Below are positions 26,454-34,257 of a stretch of DNA of 64,000 nt, piece by piece. The position numbers and the translations under genes were made by a program. Source of the DNA: JAJRPT01 sp964465945 (GTDB lineage Bacteria; Bacteroidota; Ignavibacteria; Kapaibacteriales; UBA2268); NCBI GenBank assembly GCA_964465945.1, contig CAYXMM010000012.1, positions 19,661 to 83,660 of the forward strand. The letters run 5' to 3'. Numbering within the stretch: position 1 is the stretch's first letter; the number at the start of each line of letters is the position of its first letter. Under the pieces are notes generated by a model. It ran no database searches. It was not told the origin of the DNA and saw nothing but the letters and a program-made list of their open reading frames with translations.

Positions 26454-27350
26454 TTAATTTATAAATGTTCCGATTCTGCCAAATCTTGTAGTTGCAAGTT
26501 TAGCTATTATATTTGAGATTGGTTGGTTTGTGTCCCAGGACCAATAAACTACAATAGGAGTCCCAACTACATTATCATAAGGAACAAATCCCCATGAACG
26601 CGAATCTTCGCTATTATCTCTATTATCACCCATTGCAAAGCAGTAATCTCTTTCTACTATATATTCTTTAACTGGTTTTCCATCGACTAAAACTGAATTT
26701 CTATCAACAGAAACTTCGTGTCCTTCTCTTCTAATGAATGTGTCCCATTGTCTTAGATTATCAAGGTTTAATGGAATTTTATCTCCTATTTTCGGCATTG
26801 TAATAGGTCCATAGTTATTCAAACTCCAAGTTGTTCCATAAGGGAAACCCGCCATTCTATCGCCAATGTAAGGAATAAATTTAGAATTTTTAGGAAAAGG
26901 GTATTTTTTACCATTCACATAAACAACTTTATCCTTTATCTCTAAAACATCACCTGCTGTCGCAATACATCTTTTTAAGTAATATTGAAACTCAGCTGAT
27001 TCAAGTTCATCTCTATCACCTGGATAAACAAATACTATTACATCGCCCTTTTCTGGCTCCCAGAAACCTGGAAATTTATAGTAAGGTAAGGGAATATTTA
27101 AAATTGGAATGATTTGAGGAGTAGTCGGACCATATTTGAATTTATTTACAAATAGGAAATCACCTGTCATAACTTCGTTTTCCATCGAACCAGTAGGCAC
27201 AACAAAAGAAGCAATCGCTATTCCATTTATAATCATCACAAAAAGAATTGCCTGAGGTAAAATTTTAATAGTATTTATAATACTTTGGATAAAATTTTCT
27301 TCTTTTTTTGGCTTAACTTCTTTTCTTAATCTCATTTTAGACATTTTCAA
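26454..27350 (-). CDS. lepB: Signal peptidase I
   Basis: 298-residue membrane-bound signal peptidase that removes Sec/Tat signal peptides. One transmembrane helix (residues about 28-50) precedes the catalytic domain with PTGSMEN (nucleophile Ser), YLKRCIATAGD (general-base Lys) and MGDNRDNSEDSRSWG (box E). The region between box D and box E is longer than in minimal enzymes, as usual in this phylum. It begins 8 bases after lepA on the same strand and is co-transcribed with it. The start could be either of two nearby ATGs (27350 or 27344). Confidence 0.95.
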   Translation of the reverse strand: MKMSKMRLRKEVKPKKEENFIQSIINTIKILPQAILFVMIINGIAIASFVVPTGSMENEVMTGDFLFVNKFKYGPTTPQIIPILNIPLPYYKFPGFWEPEKGDVIVFVYPGDRDELESAEFQYYLKRCIATAGDVLEIKDKVVYVNGKKYPFPKNSKFIPYIGDRMAGFPYGTTWSLNNYGPITMPKIGDKIPLNLDNLRQWDTFIRREGHEVSVDRNSVLVDGKPVKEYIVERDYCFAMGDNRDNSEDSRSWGFVPYDNVVGTPIVVYWSWDTNQPISNIIAKLATTRFGRIGTFIN

Positions 27351-27358
27351 AATCTCTA

Positions 27359-29158
27359 TTAATTATCAATGCTTAATACTGCGTGAAATGCTTCTTGTGG
27401 CACTTCAACAGAACCAATTTGTTTCATACGTTTTTTCCCCTCTTTTTGTTTTTCCAATAGCTTTCTTTTCCTGGAAATATCACCACCATAACATTTAGCA
27501 GTAACATTCTTTCTAAGCGCTTTCACAGTAGTTCTGGAAATAACTTTATTCCCTATAGCAGCTTGGATAGCAACTTCAAACATTTGAGGGGGAATTAATT
27601 CTTTTAACTTATCACACAAACGCTTACCCCAATCATACGCTTTATCTCTATGAACAATAGAAGATAGAGCATCAACTGGGTCGCCATTTAATAGAACATC
27701 TAATTTAACAAGAACGCCTGGCTTCTCATCGGAAAACTCATAATCTAATGAAGCATAGCCACGAGAAGTCGACTTTAACTTATCATAAAAATCAAAAACT
27801 ATTTCAGCAAGAGGTAAATCAAATATTAATTCTACTCTTGAAGTTGTAATATAGTTTTGTGCAAGAATTGTGCCTCTTTTGTCCATACACAATTTCATTA
27901 TATTACCAATGTATTCAGCAGGAGTAATAATTTGAGCTTTTATATATGGTTCATACACTTCTTCTATTTCACCTGGGTCAGGTAGTTCAGAAGGATTAGA
28001 TACATAAATTGATTCTTTGTGTCTTCGTTCTACTCTATATCTTACGCTTGGAACAGTCGTAACAATAGTTTGATTGAACTCTCTATCTAAGCGTTCTTGG
28101 ACTATATCCATGTGAAGCATACCTAAGAAACCACAACGAAAGCCAAATCCAAGAGCTTTAGAGGTTTCTGGCTCATAAGTTATTGCGGCATCGTTTAAAG
28201 ATAATTTAGCGAGTGCTTCTCTCAAATCTTCAAAGTCTGCAGAATCAGCAGGATAAATTCCACTAAACACCATCGGCTTAACTTCTTTAAAGCCACCTAT
28301 AGGTTCTTTAGTTGGATTTTTTACTGAAGTTATAGTGTCGCCAACTTTAATATCGCTCAGCGACCGAATAGCAGCTGCCATATACCCAGCATTACCTGCA
28401 CTTAGTTCTTTAGTTCTGAATCTATTTAAGTGAAACACTCCGACTTCTTCTACATCGTATTCTTTACCTGTTCTTACGAATCGAATTTTTTCATTTTCAC
28501 GTAAAACACCATCGAAAATTCTATAATTAATTATAACACCTCTATAAGGGTCATACAAAGAGTCATAAATTAGTGCTTTTAAAGGTGCTTCTGGGTCTCC
28601 TTTTGGAGCAGGTATTCTATCAACTACTGCATCTAAAATATCTTTTATCCCGATTCCATTTTTTGCTGAAGCAAGGACAATTTCACTTTCTTTGCAACCG
28701 ATTAAATCAATTACTTCTTGTTTTACGCTTTCTAATGTTGTTGAAGCAGAAGGTAAGTCAATTTTATTTAACACAGGAATAATTTCTAAATCGTGTTCTA
28801 TTGCTAAATAAAGATTTGAGATAGTCTGAGCTTCGATTCCTTGCGTCGCATCGACAACAAGAATAGCACCTTCGCAAGCAGCAAGAGAGCGAGAAACTTC
28901 ATAAGTAAAATCTACGTGACCTGGAGTGTCAATAAGGTTTAGAAAATAAACTTCATCGTCTCTTTTATATTCCATTTGAATGGCATGGAGTTTAATCGTT
29001 ATTCCACGTTCTTGTTCTAACGGATTAGCATCAAGAATCTGAGCATTAGTCATTTCCCTTTCGGTGATACGACCTGTCATTTCAAGCATTCTATCAGCTA
29101 ATGTAGATTTTCCATGGTCTATATGAGCGATAATACAAAAGTTTCTTATATTCTTCAT
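27359..29158 (-). CDS. lepA: Elongation factor 4 (LepA), ribosomal back-translocase GTPase
   Basis: A 599-residue translational GTPase. G1 is AHIDHGKSTL, G2 in ERGITIK, G3 DTPGH, G4 NKID, G5 ASAK; then EF-G-like domains II, III and V and the LepA-specific C-terminal domain, ending with RMKQIGSVEVPQEAF. Length and motif order are those of the family. It lies about 37 bases downstream of tRNA-Ser on the same strand and is followed by lepB, the same lepA-lepB pairing as in many bacteria. Confidence 0.98.
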   Translation of the reverse strand: MKNIRNFCIIAHIDHGKSTLADRMLEMTGRITEREMTNAQILDANPLEQERGITIKLHAIQMEYKRDDEVYFLNLIDTPGHVDFTYEVSRSLAACEGAILVVDATQGIEAQTISNLYLAIEHDLEIIPVLNKIDLPSASTTLESVKQEVIDLIGCKESEIVLASAKNGIGIKDILDAVVDRIPAPKGDPEAPLKALIYDSLYDPYRGVIINYRIFDGVLRENEKIRFVRTGKEYDVEEVGVFHLNRFRTKELSAGNAGYMAAAIRSLSDIKVGDTITSVKNPTKEPIGGFKEVKPMVFSGIYPADSADFEDLREALAKLSLNDAAITYEPETSKALGFGFRCGFLGMLHMDIVQERLDREFNQTIVTTVPSVRYRVERRHKESIYVSNPSELPDPGEIEEVYEPYIKAQIITPAEYIGNIMKLCMDKRGTILAQNYITTSRVELIFDLPLAEIVFDFYDKLKSTSRGYASLDYEFSDEKPGVLVKLDVLLNGDPVDALSSIVHRDKAYDWGKRLCDKLKELIPPQMFEVAIQAAIGNKVISRTTVKALRKNVTAKCYGGDISRKRKLLEKQKEGKKRMKQIGSVEVPQEAFHAVLSIDN

Positions 29159-29195
29159 TATTCCTTAAAAGAAATAGAGTTACAATTATTCCCAG

Positions 29196-29282
29196 CGGAG
29201 AGGGAGGGATTCGAACCCTCGGTACCGTTGCCGGCACACACGCTTTCCAGGCGTGCCAGTTAAACCACTCCTGCACCTATCC
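29196..29282 (-). tRNA. tRNA-Ser(GGA)
   Basis: An 87-nt cloverleaf with a long variable arm and the T-loop GGTTCGAATCC. The anticodon stem CACGC/GCGTG encloses CTGGAAA with anticodon GGA, so serine. CCA is not encoded. The acceptor stem GGATAGG/CCTCTCC shows a T-C mismatch at the fourth pair. Confidence 0.93.
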
Positions 29283-29291
29283 AAAAGATTA

Positions 29292-29299
29292 CAAAATTA
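29292..29299 (-). promoter_or_regulatory. -7 element for tRNA-Ser-lepA-lepB
   Basis: Minus-strand TAATTTTG in the context GTAATTTTGTAA, as in front of the other tRNA genes. No TTG stands at the ideal distance; the nearest TTTG is 30 bases away. Confidence 0.45.
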
Positions 29300-29424
29300 C
29301 GAAATTTCTCTGAAATTATGATAAATATTCAAAGTTTTAAATATTTAAACTATATAAAACCATTTTTCTTTTCCTATTTTAACAATTATATTCAATTTTT
29401 ATGTATATTTGAAACTTAAGATAG

Positions 29425-29500
29425 AAAATATTTATAATTAAAATTATATAAATTTAATGAATAAAATATTTATAATTAAAATTATATAAATTTAATGAAT
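29425..29500 (+). repeat. 38-bp perfect tandem duplication spanning the start of the endonuclease gene
   Basis: Two identical 38-base copies, 29425-29462 and 29463-29500. Each ends in ATTTAATGAAT, so both carry the same ATG. The second copy supplies the true start (29495); the first starts a 10-codon reading frame (MNKIFIIKII, 29457 to a TAA). A TATATTTG promoter-like element (29404-29411) lies just before. Confidence 0.9.
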
Positions 29501-30277
29501 AAATGGACTACACAAAGTATTGAATACGCACAACAAAGGTCATATCTATATGATTTATTTAGAGTTTATCCTACAATTCCAGAAGGAATAAGAGACATAG
29601 ATAATGAAAAGTGGAGTAAAGTAGAATGCTCATTTCAAAACAGAAATAATCAAGAACTAATAAAAAACTTATTATCTTTGGACTTATTTCCTATTAAAGA
29701 TAGTTATATTGCATATTTAAAAAGGGACAAAGGTGCAATAGAAAGAAACCCTAACACAATAAATAGAATTTGTGGTAGATTGTATGAAATGGGTTTAGAT
29801 AAAATTTACGAGAAAAGCTCTGAGCCAAAAGAAACAAATCGGCAAATTGGACCAATGTTTAAAGATTGGATTAAAAGCAAATCATTAGGAATTGAACCAG
29901 TTGATATAAGTCAGTTTACTTCAAATAACGACAATGCTATTTTAGATGCGAGTGATAACGCAATGAAGTTATTCGCAAGCGAACATCTTAACTATAAACA
30001 CGAAAAGGGATTGGATTTCGTTGCTAGATTTAATAATAAATATATAATTGGAGAAGCAAAGTTTCTCACTGATTTCGGTGGTCATCAAAATGCTCAATTT
30101 AATGATGCAATGTCCACATTAAATTCTAAAGATGTAAAAGCAACTATAATAGCAATATTAGATGGCGTATTATATATTAAAGGAAATAATAAAATGTATA
30201 AGTCAATTAATGAGACGCATAACAACTTTAATATTATGAGTACTTTAGTCTTAAGGGAGTATCTTTACCAAGTTTAA
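29495..30277 (+). CDS. Type II restriction endonuclease, PD-(D/E)XK type
   Basis: 260 residues. A probable PD-(D/E)XK core lies at G-L-D174 ... E187-A-K189 (GLDFVARFNNKYIIGEAKF), which places the metal-binding acidic residues and lysine at the correct spacing. The rest has no named motif that I recognise, and the cleavage site cannot be predicted. It ends one base before the methyltransferase gene, so the two are one operon with the endonuclease first. The start codon lies inside the second copy of a 38-bp direct repeat. Assignment rests on the core motif and on the partner gene. Confidence 0.85.
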   Translation: MNKWTTQSIEYAQQRSYLYDLFRVYPTIPEGIRDIDNEKWSKVECSFQNRNNQELIKNLLSLDLFPIKDSYIAYLKRDKGAIERNPNTINRICGRLYEMGLDKIYEKSSEPKETNRQIGPMFKDWIKSKSLGIEPVDISQFTSNNDNAILDASDNAMKLFASEHLNYKHEKGLDFVARFNNKYIIGEAKFLTDFGGHQNAQFNDAMSTLNSKDVKATIIAILDGVLYIKGNNKMYKSINETHNNFNIMSTLVLREYLYQV

Positions 30278-30278
30278 T

Positions 30279-31334
30279 ATGAAAAATTTACTATTAAAAT
30301 CTGATAATATAATAGGTTTAAAATATCTTCTTAATGAAATGAATTTAGGGGGAAAAGTTGATTTAGTCTATATAGATCCACCATACTCAACTGGAAGCAA
30401 TTTTACAATAAGCGAAGGGCGAGCAACTACAATAAGTAACTCAAAAAATGGATCTATTGCATATTCTGATAAACTTATAGGAATTGATTTTTTAAATTTT
30501 CTAAAAGATAGATTAGTTCTGTTAAAAGAATTGCTTTCTGATAAAGGATCTATTTATTTACACATTGATTATAAAATTGGTCATTATGTAAAAATATTAA
30601 TGGACGAGATTTTCGGAATTGATAATTTTAGAAATGACATAAGTCGCATAAAATGTAATCCAAAGAATTTTAATAGAATTGGCTATGGAAATATAAAGGA
30701 TATGATTTTGTTTTATACAAAATCTGCTGAACCGATTTGGAACGAGCCAAGAGAAAAATACTCCGAAAAAGATATTGAAAAGCTGTTCCCAAAAATTGAT
30801 AACAAAGGAAGAAGATATACAACAGTACCAATTCACGCTCCTGGTGAAACTACAAATGGGTTGTCTAATCAGCCATTTAAGGGAATTTACCCTCCAAAAG
30901 GGCGACATTGGAGGACAAAGGTCCAAACATTAGAACAATGGGATAACGATGGATTAATTGAATGGTCTGCAACTGGCAACCCACGAAAAAAAATATTTAT
31001 AGATGAAAGGGAAGGTAAGCGAATCCAAGATATTTGGGAGTTAAAAGACCCGCAATATCCAACCTATCCAACAGAAAAAAACTCAGAAATATTAGATTTA
31101 ATAATTAAAACCTCTTCAAATGAAGGAAGTATTGTTTTAGATTGCTTCTGTGGCTCTGGGACAACTCTTTATTCAGCTCAATTACTTAAAAGGAATTGGA
31201 TAGGCATTGACCAATCAGATTTAGCAATACAAGCCACCATTAGTAAACTTGATATGATAAAATCCGATTTATTTTCTAATAATTTAGATTATAAATTTAA
31301 GTTATTAGAAAACAACTTAGCTTCTGCAACATAA
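30279..31334 (+). CDS. DNA methyltransferase of the beta class (N6-adenine or N4-cytosine)
   Basis: 351 residues. Catalytic motif IV DPPY is at residues 33-36 (LVYIDPPYSTGSNF) and the SAM-binding motif I is C-terminal, VLDCFCGSGTTL at 286-297, so the order is IV-target recognition region-I, which defines beta-class amino-methyltransferases. The central part (about 110-260) is the likely recognition domain. It protects the host from the endonuclease encoded just upstream. DPPY suits N6-adenine but N4-cytosine enzymes of this class exist. The pair is inserted between core genes. Confidence 0.92.
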   Translation: MKNLLLKSDNIIGLKYLLNEMNLGGKVDLVYIDPPYSTGSNFTISEGRATTISNSKNGSIAYSDKLIGIDFLNFLKDRLVLLKELLSDKGSIYLHIDYKIGHYVKILMDEIFGIDNFRNDISRIKCNPKNFNRIGYGNIKDMILFYTKSAEPIWNEPREKYSEKDIEKLFPKIDNKGRRYTTVPIHAPGETTNGLSNQPFKGIYPPKGRHWRTKVQTLEQWDNDGLIEWSATGNPRKKIFIDEREGKRIQDIWELKDPQYPTYPTEKNSEILDLIIKTSSNEGSIVLDCFCGSGTTLYSAQLLKRNWIGIDQSDLAIQATISKLDMIKSDLFSNNLDYKFKLLENNLASAT

Positions 31335-31346
31335 TTTATGCTATTT

Positions 31347-31366
31347 TTTGATTTAATTAAATCAAA
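31347..31366. terminator. Palindrome between convergent methyltransferase and oxidase genes
   Basis: A perfect 20-base palindrome (TTTGATTTAA/TTAAATCAAA) with T-runs on both sides, overlapping the stop codon of the oxidase gene. It may act as a bidirectional terminator; being AT-only, the hairpin is weak. Confidence 0.45.
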
Positions 31367-32472
31367 TTTTTCACATATTTTGCAATTTCAAGCGAACTTG
31401 TTAGACCTGGAGACTCAATTCCAATTAAATTTATAAGATTTTCAAAAGATTTATCGCTCTCTTTTTTGATAATAAAATCTCTTTGCGATTCACCTTCTTT
31501 TTGAAGTTTCGGGCGAATACCTGTATAGTCAGGAACTAAATCATTTATTGTTATACCTTTTAAATATCTTGAAACAGATAGATAGAAGTCTTCTTTTAAA
31601 TTTTCGTTGAAATCATAATCTATCTTATTGTTTTGCAAATACTGAACATCAGGACCTAATTTAATTCCATCGCCTAAATCTTTAGTTACGTGAATACCGA
31701 GTCCAGTAATATTTTTATTAGGAATAGGATAAATTAATTTACTTACTAAACCACTTTTTGAAGAGCTAAGCTTAAAATAATGTCCTTTAGCATAATGTAA
31801 TCTGTAATGATATTCATCAATATCAATTCCAGCCATTTCAGCAATTTTATCAGAGTTTAATCCAGCAGAATTAATTAATATTTCTGTTTCAATATCAAAA
31901 ATATCATCATCAATGCTTTTAACTTTTAGTAACCAATTCTGATTTTTAGATATTTCGATTACTCCATGGTTATAAATAAAATCGACACCATTATTAAGAC
32001 TATTTGCTTCTAATGACTGCATAAGTGAATGAGAGTCAATAATACCAGTACTGGGAGATAAAATTGATGCCTCGGCTTTAATGTTTGGTTCTAAAGATAA
32101 AGTCTCATTTTTACTAAGAATTTTTAAATTTCTTGCTCCTAAGTCATTAGCGTTATTATAAATTTTATTAATGCTATTAAGGTCATCTTCAGTGCAAGCA
32201 ACAATTAATTTACCACATTTTTTAAAAGGAATTGAAAATTTATCGCAGTAAGAATATAATGTTTCATTACCAGAAACGCATAGTTTAGCTTTTAAGGAAT
32301 CTTTCGGATAGTAAATGCCAGCGTGAATTACCTCAGAATTACGAGATGAAGTTTCTTCACCGAAATGCCCCCATTTTTCAATTAATAAAATATCATTGTA
32401 GTATTTTGAAAGTTCATTTGCTATCGCTAAGCCAACAACTCCCGCACCAATTATTGTAATTTGGAATTTCAT
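31357..32472 (-). CDS. lhgO: FAD-dependent oxidoreductase, L-2-hydroxyglutarate oxidase (LhgO/YgaF) family
   Basis: A 371-residue DAO-fold flavoprotein. The FAD-binding GxGxxG is IGAGVVGLAIANEL at the N-terminus; GEETSSRNSEVIHAGIYY is the family signature containing the substrate-side histidine; the C-terminus has DYTGIRPKL and GIESPGLTSSL. LhgO oxidises L-2-hydroxyglutarate to 2-oxoglutarate, feeding electrons to the quinone pool. It is adjacent (no gap) to a glycosyltransferase on the same strand, an association without evident metabolic sense. The symbol is a family-level assignment. Confidence 0.85.
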   Translation of the reverse strand: MKFQITIIGAGVVGLAIANELSKYYNDILLIEKWGHFGEETSSRNSEVIHAGIYYPKDSLKAKLCVSGNETLYSYCDKFSIPFKKCGKLIVACTEDDLNSINKIYNNANDLGARNLKILSKNETLSLEPNIKAEASILSPSTGIIDSHSLMQSLEANSLNNGVDFIYNHGVIEISKNQNWLLKVKSIDDDIFDIETEILINSAGLNSDKIAEMAGIDIDEYHYRLHYAKGHYFKLSSSKSGLVSKLIYPIPNKNITGLGIHVTKDLGDGIKLGPDVQYLQNNKIDYDFNENLKEDFYLSVSRYLKGITINDLVPDYTGIRPKLQKEGESQRDFIIKKESDKSFENLINLIGIESPGLTSSLEIAKYVKNLI

Positions 32473-33729
32473 CTAATTAATTGTTATTGCTAAAGATAAT
32501 TGTTTCGCTAAAATTTCAGTAAGTCCTTTTCTGTCGAATTGTTCGACAAAGTTTTCATCTGGTTTTGGAAGATTTTTATTCTTCCAAAGTTCATAAAATT
32601 CTAAAACTGCTTTTTCAATTTCTTTTTCATCTTTTGGCTTAGTAATAATTGATGACTTATATTCTAAGCATAATTTTTTCATCGGACCATCGGGAATTGT
32701 AGCGAGAATTGGTTTTTTTGCTCCAAAGTATTCCCATAATTTTCCTGGTGTTCTGATATTGTCATTCAACATAAGCCATAACAAATCTGCACTTATTAAA
32801 TATTTAATTGACTCTTTATGATTAACAAAGCCAACAGATTCGACTACTTCTTCTAATTTGTACTTTTTAATCATTTTTAAATGATTTTTTCGCATTAGTC
32901 CAACTAATTGAAGGCGGATAATATTTTTTAGTTCAGGTTGTTTTTTTATAATATTTTTAAGAGCGAGGAAAAAGTATTTTGGTGTTCTATCATCTTGGAA
33001 AACACCAGAGTGATTAATCACGAAATGTTTATTATTTTTTTCAATACCTTCGGCTTTGTCGAAATCTTCTTGATCATAGCCATGAGGAATTATAATTATA
33101 TCATCATAAGAAAGGAACTTATATCGTTTGATTAAATTTTCTTTAGCTTGTCTTGAAATTACAATTACTCGGAAAGAAGTTCGCATAAACTCGGCTTCTA
33201 ACTTTTGGGCTTTGCTTTTATGTATTAGCGTAGGAAAATAATGAAACTTGTTATCAATCCAGCTATCTCGATAATCTAAAACGTATTGTATATTATGTTT
33301 TGCAGCGAGTTCTTTTGCAATTAAGAAGTCAGTAAAAGGTGGTGCAGTTGCAAAAATCACATCAATATCATGCTCTTTAAAAATTCTCTCTGCTTTTGAA
33401 AGAGCATATTTTTTCCATTTAGCTTTTGAATCAGGGAAATTAAAGAAGTTCAAGAAAAAACGACCAAACCTTTGGATACCATAATTAGGTAGAAAACTTG
33501 GTTTACTTTTGACATTTTTAGCATCGTTTGTTCTAAATACTTGGATATTAAGTTCTTCAAGTTCGGAAGCTAAGGATTCGTCATAAGCGTAGTAATCTTT
33601 TGAAGAAGTAGTTAAAACAATAGGTTCCCAGCCGTATTCTTTTAAATACTTAACAAATTTCAAAGTCCTTTGAACCCCACTGAGACCCATTGGGGGAAAG
33701 TAATAAGCAATAACTAAACACTTTCTCAT
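32473..33729 (-). CDS. Glycosyltransferase (GT4-like, GT-B fold)
   Basis: 418 residues with N-terminal YYFPPMGLSGVQRTLKF, which resembles the donor/acceptor loop at the start of many GT4 enzymes, VLDYRDSW and a C-terminal half with RLQLVGLMRK, VGFVNHKESIKYL and a GKLWEYFGAKKPIL donor-binding segment. It probably adds a sugar to a surface polysaccharide or lipid; donor and acceptor unknown. It is transcribed toward lhgO with the two genes abutting. A tRNA-Pro lies upstream on the same strand. Confidence 0.88.
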   Translation of the reverse strand: MRKCLVIAYYFPPMGLSGVQRTLKFVKYLKEYGWEPIVLTTSSKDYYAYDESLASELEELNIQVFRTNDAKNVKSKPSFLPNYGIQRFGRFFLNFFNFPDSKAKWKKYALSKAERIFKEHDIDVIFATAPPFTDFLIAKELAAKHNIQYVLDYRDSWIDNKFHYFPTLIHKSKAQKLEAEFMRTSFRVIVISRQAKENLIKRYKFLSYDDIIIIPHGYDQEDFDKAEGIEKNNKHFVINHSGVFQDDRTPKYFFLALKNIIKKQPELKNIIRLQLVGLMRKNHLKMIKKYKLEEVVESVGFVNHKESIKYLISADLLWLMLNDNIRTPGKLWEYFGAKKPILATIPDGPMKKLCLEYKSSIITKPKDEKEIEKAVLEFYELWKNKNLPKPDENFVEQFDRKGLTEILAKQLSLAITIN

Positions 33730-33825
33730 TTTACAAAATTAACAAAATAATACCTTTCACTATAAACATATAGTTTCCCACAACGTCAAATAATATATAA
33801 AATTAGGGAAAATTAAGGAAAGGAG

Positions 33826-33900
33826 TCGGAGTAGCAGGATTCGAACCTGCGGCCTTCTGGTCCCAAACCAGACGCGCTAACCGGACTGCGCCATACTCCG
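33826..33900 (-). tRNA. tRNA-Pro(TGG)
   Basis: A 75-nt cloverleaf: acceptor CGGAGTA/TACTCCG fully paired, anticodon loop TTTGGGA with anticodon TGG, T-loop GGTTCGAATCC, discriminator A. CCA is not encoded. Confidence 0.95.
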
Positions 33901-33934
33901 AAATATTTTATAAGAGCGTCCTCAAATAAGATTT

Positions 33935-33965
33935 CAAAATTACGAAGTAATTTTTATATATACAA
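33935..33965 (-). promoter_or_regulatory. Promoter of tRNA-Pro
   Basis: Minus strand TTG (33963-33965), 20 bases, TAATTTTG (33935-33942). The spacing and both boxes fit the Bacteroidota housekeeping consensus. Confidence 0.65.
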
Positions 33966-34257
33966 GAGAAAAATAGATAAAAATATATTTTTTATTAATA
34001 TTATCAAATTAATCTGAAAGTTTAATAAGGGATTTATATACTTTTTTTAGAATAAATAGTAATAACTATAGATTCAATCAAACTCTTTACCTAAAATTTT
34101 CTTTTTCTTTTTTTGCAAAGATTACTACTAAATTCTTTATATCTTGTTAATTATTTGATTTAAAAATAAGCGGTGAATAATATTTCAAATTAAACTCAAA
34201 TCTTATTTTTTTAATTTGAAATAATTAAATTTTTTTCGAATTATAATATCTTTTTTA
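33966..34257. other. AT-rich gap with no gene
   Basis: The gene-free stretch from tRNA-Pro to the T9SS protein (33901-34257) holds the tRNA promoter and then about 290 bases of very AT-rich sequence in which I see no frame, RNA, clear hairpin or repeat. Confidence 0.6.

Noticed and set aside
29094..29276. 60-codon frame over tRNA-Ser and the lepA start
   Set aside because: It translates the tRNA and the lepA start in a wrong frame.
29196..29500. Integration of the R-M genes at tRNA-Ser
   Set aside because: The R-M side faces the 5' end of the tRNA gene, no duplicated tRNA 3' end or integrase is seen.
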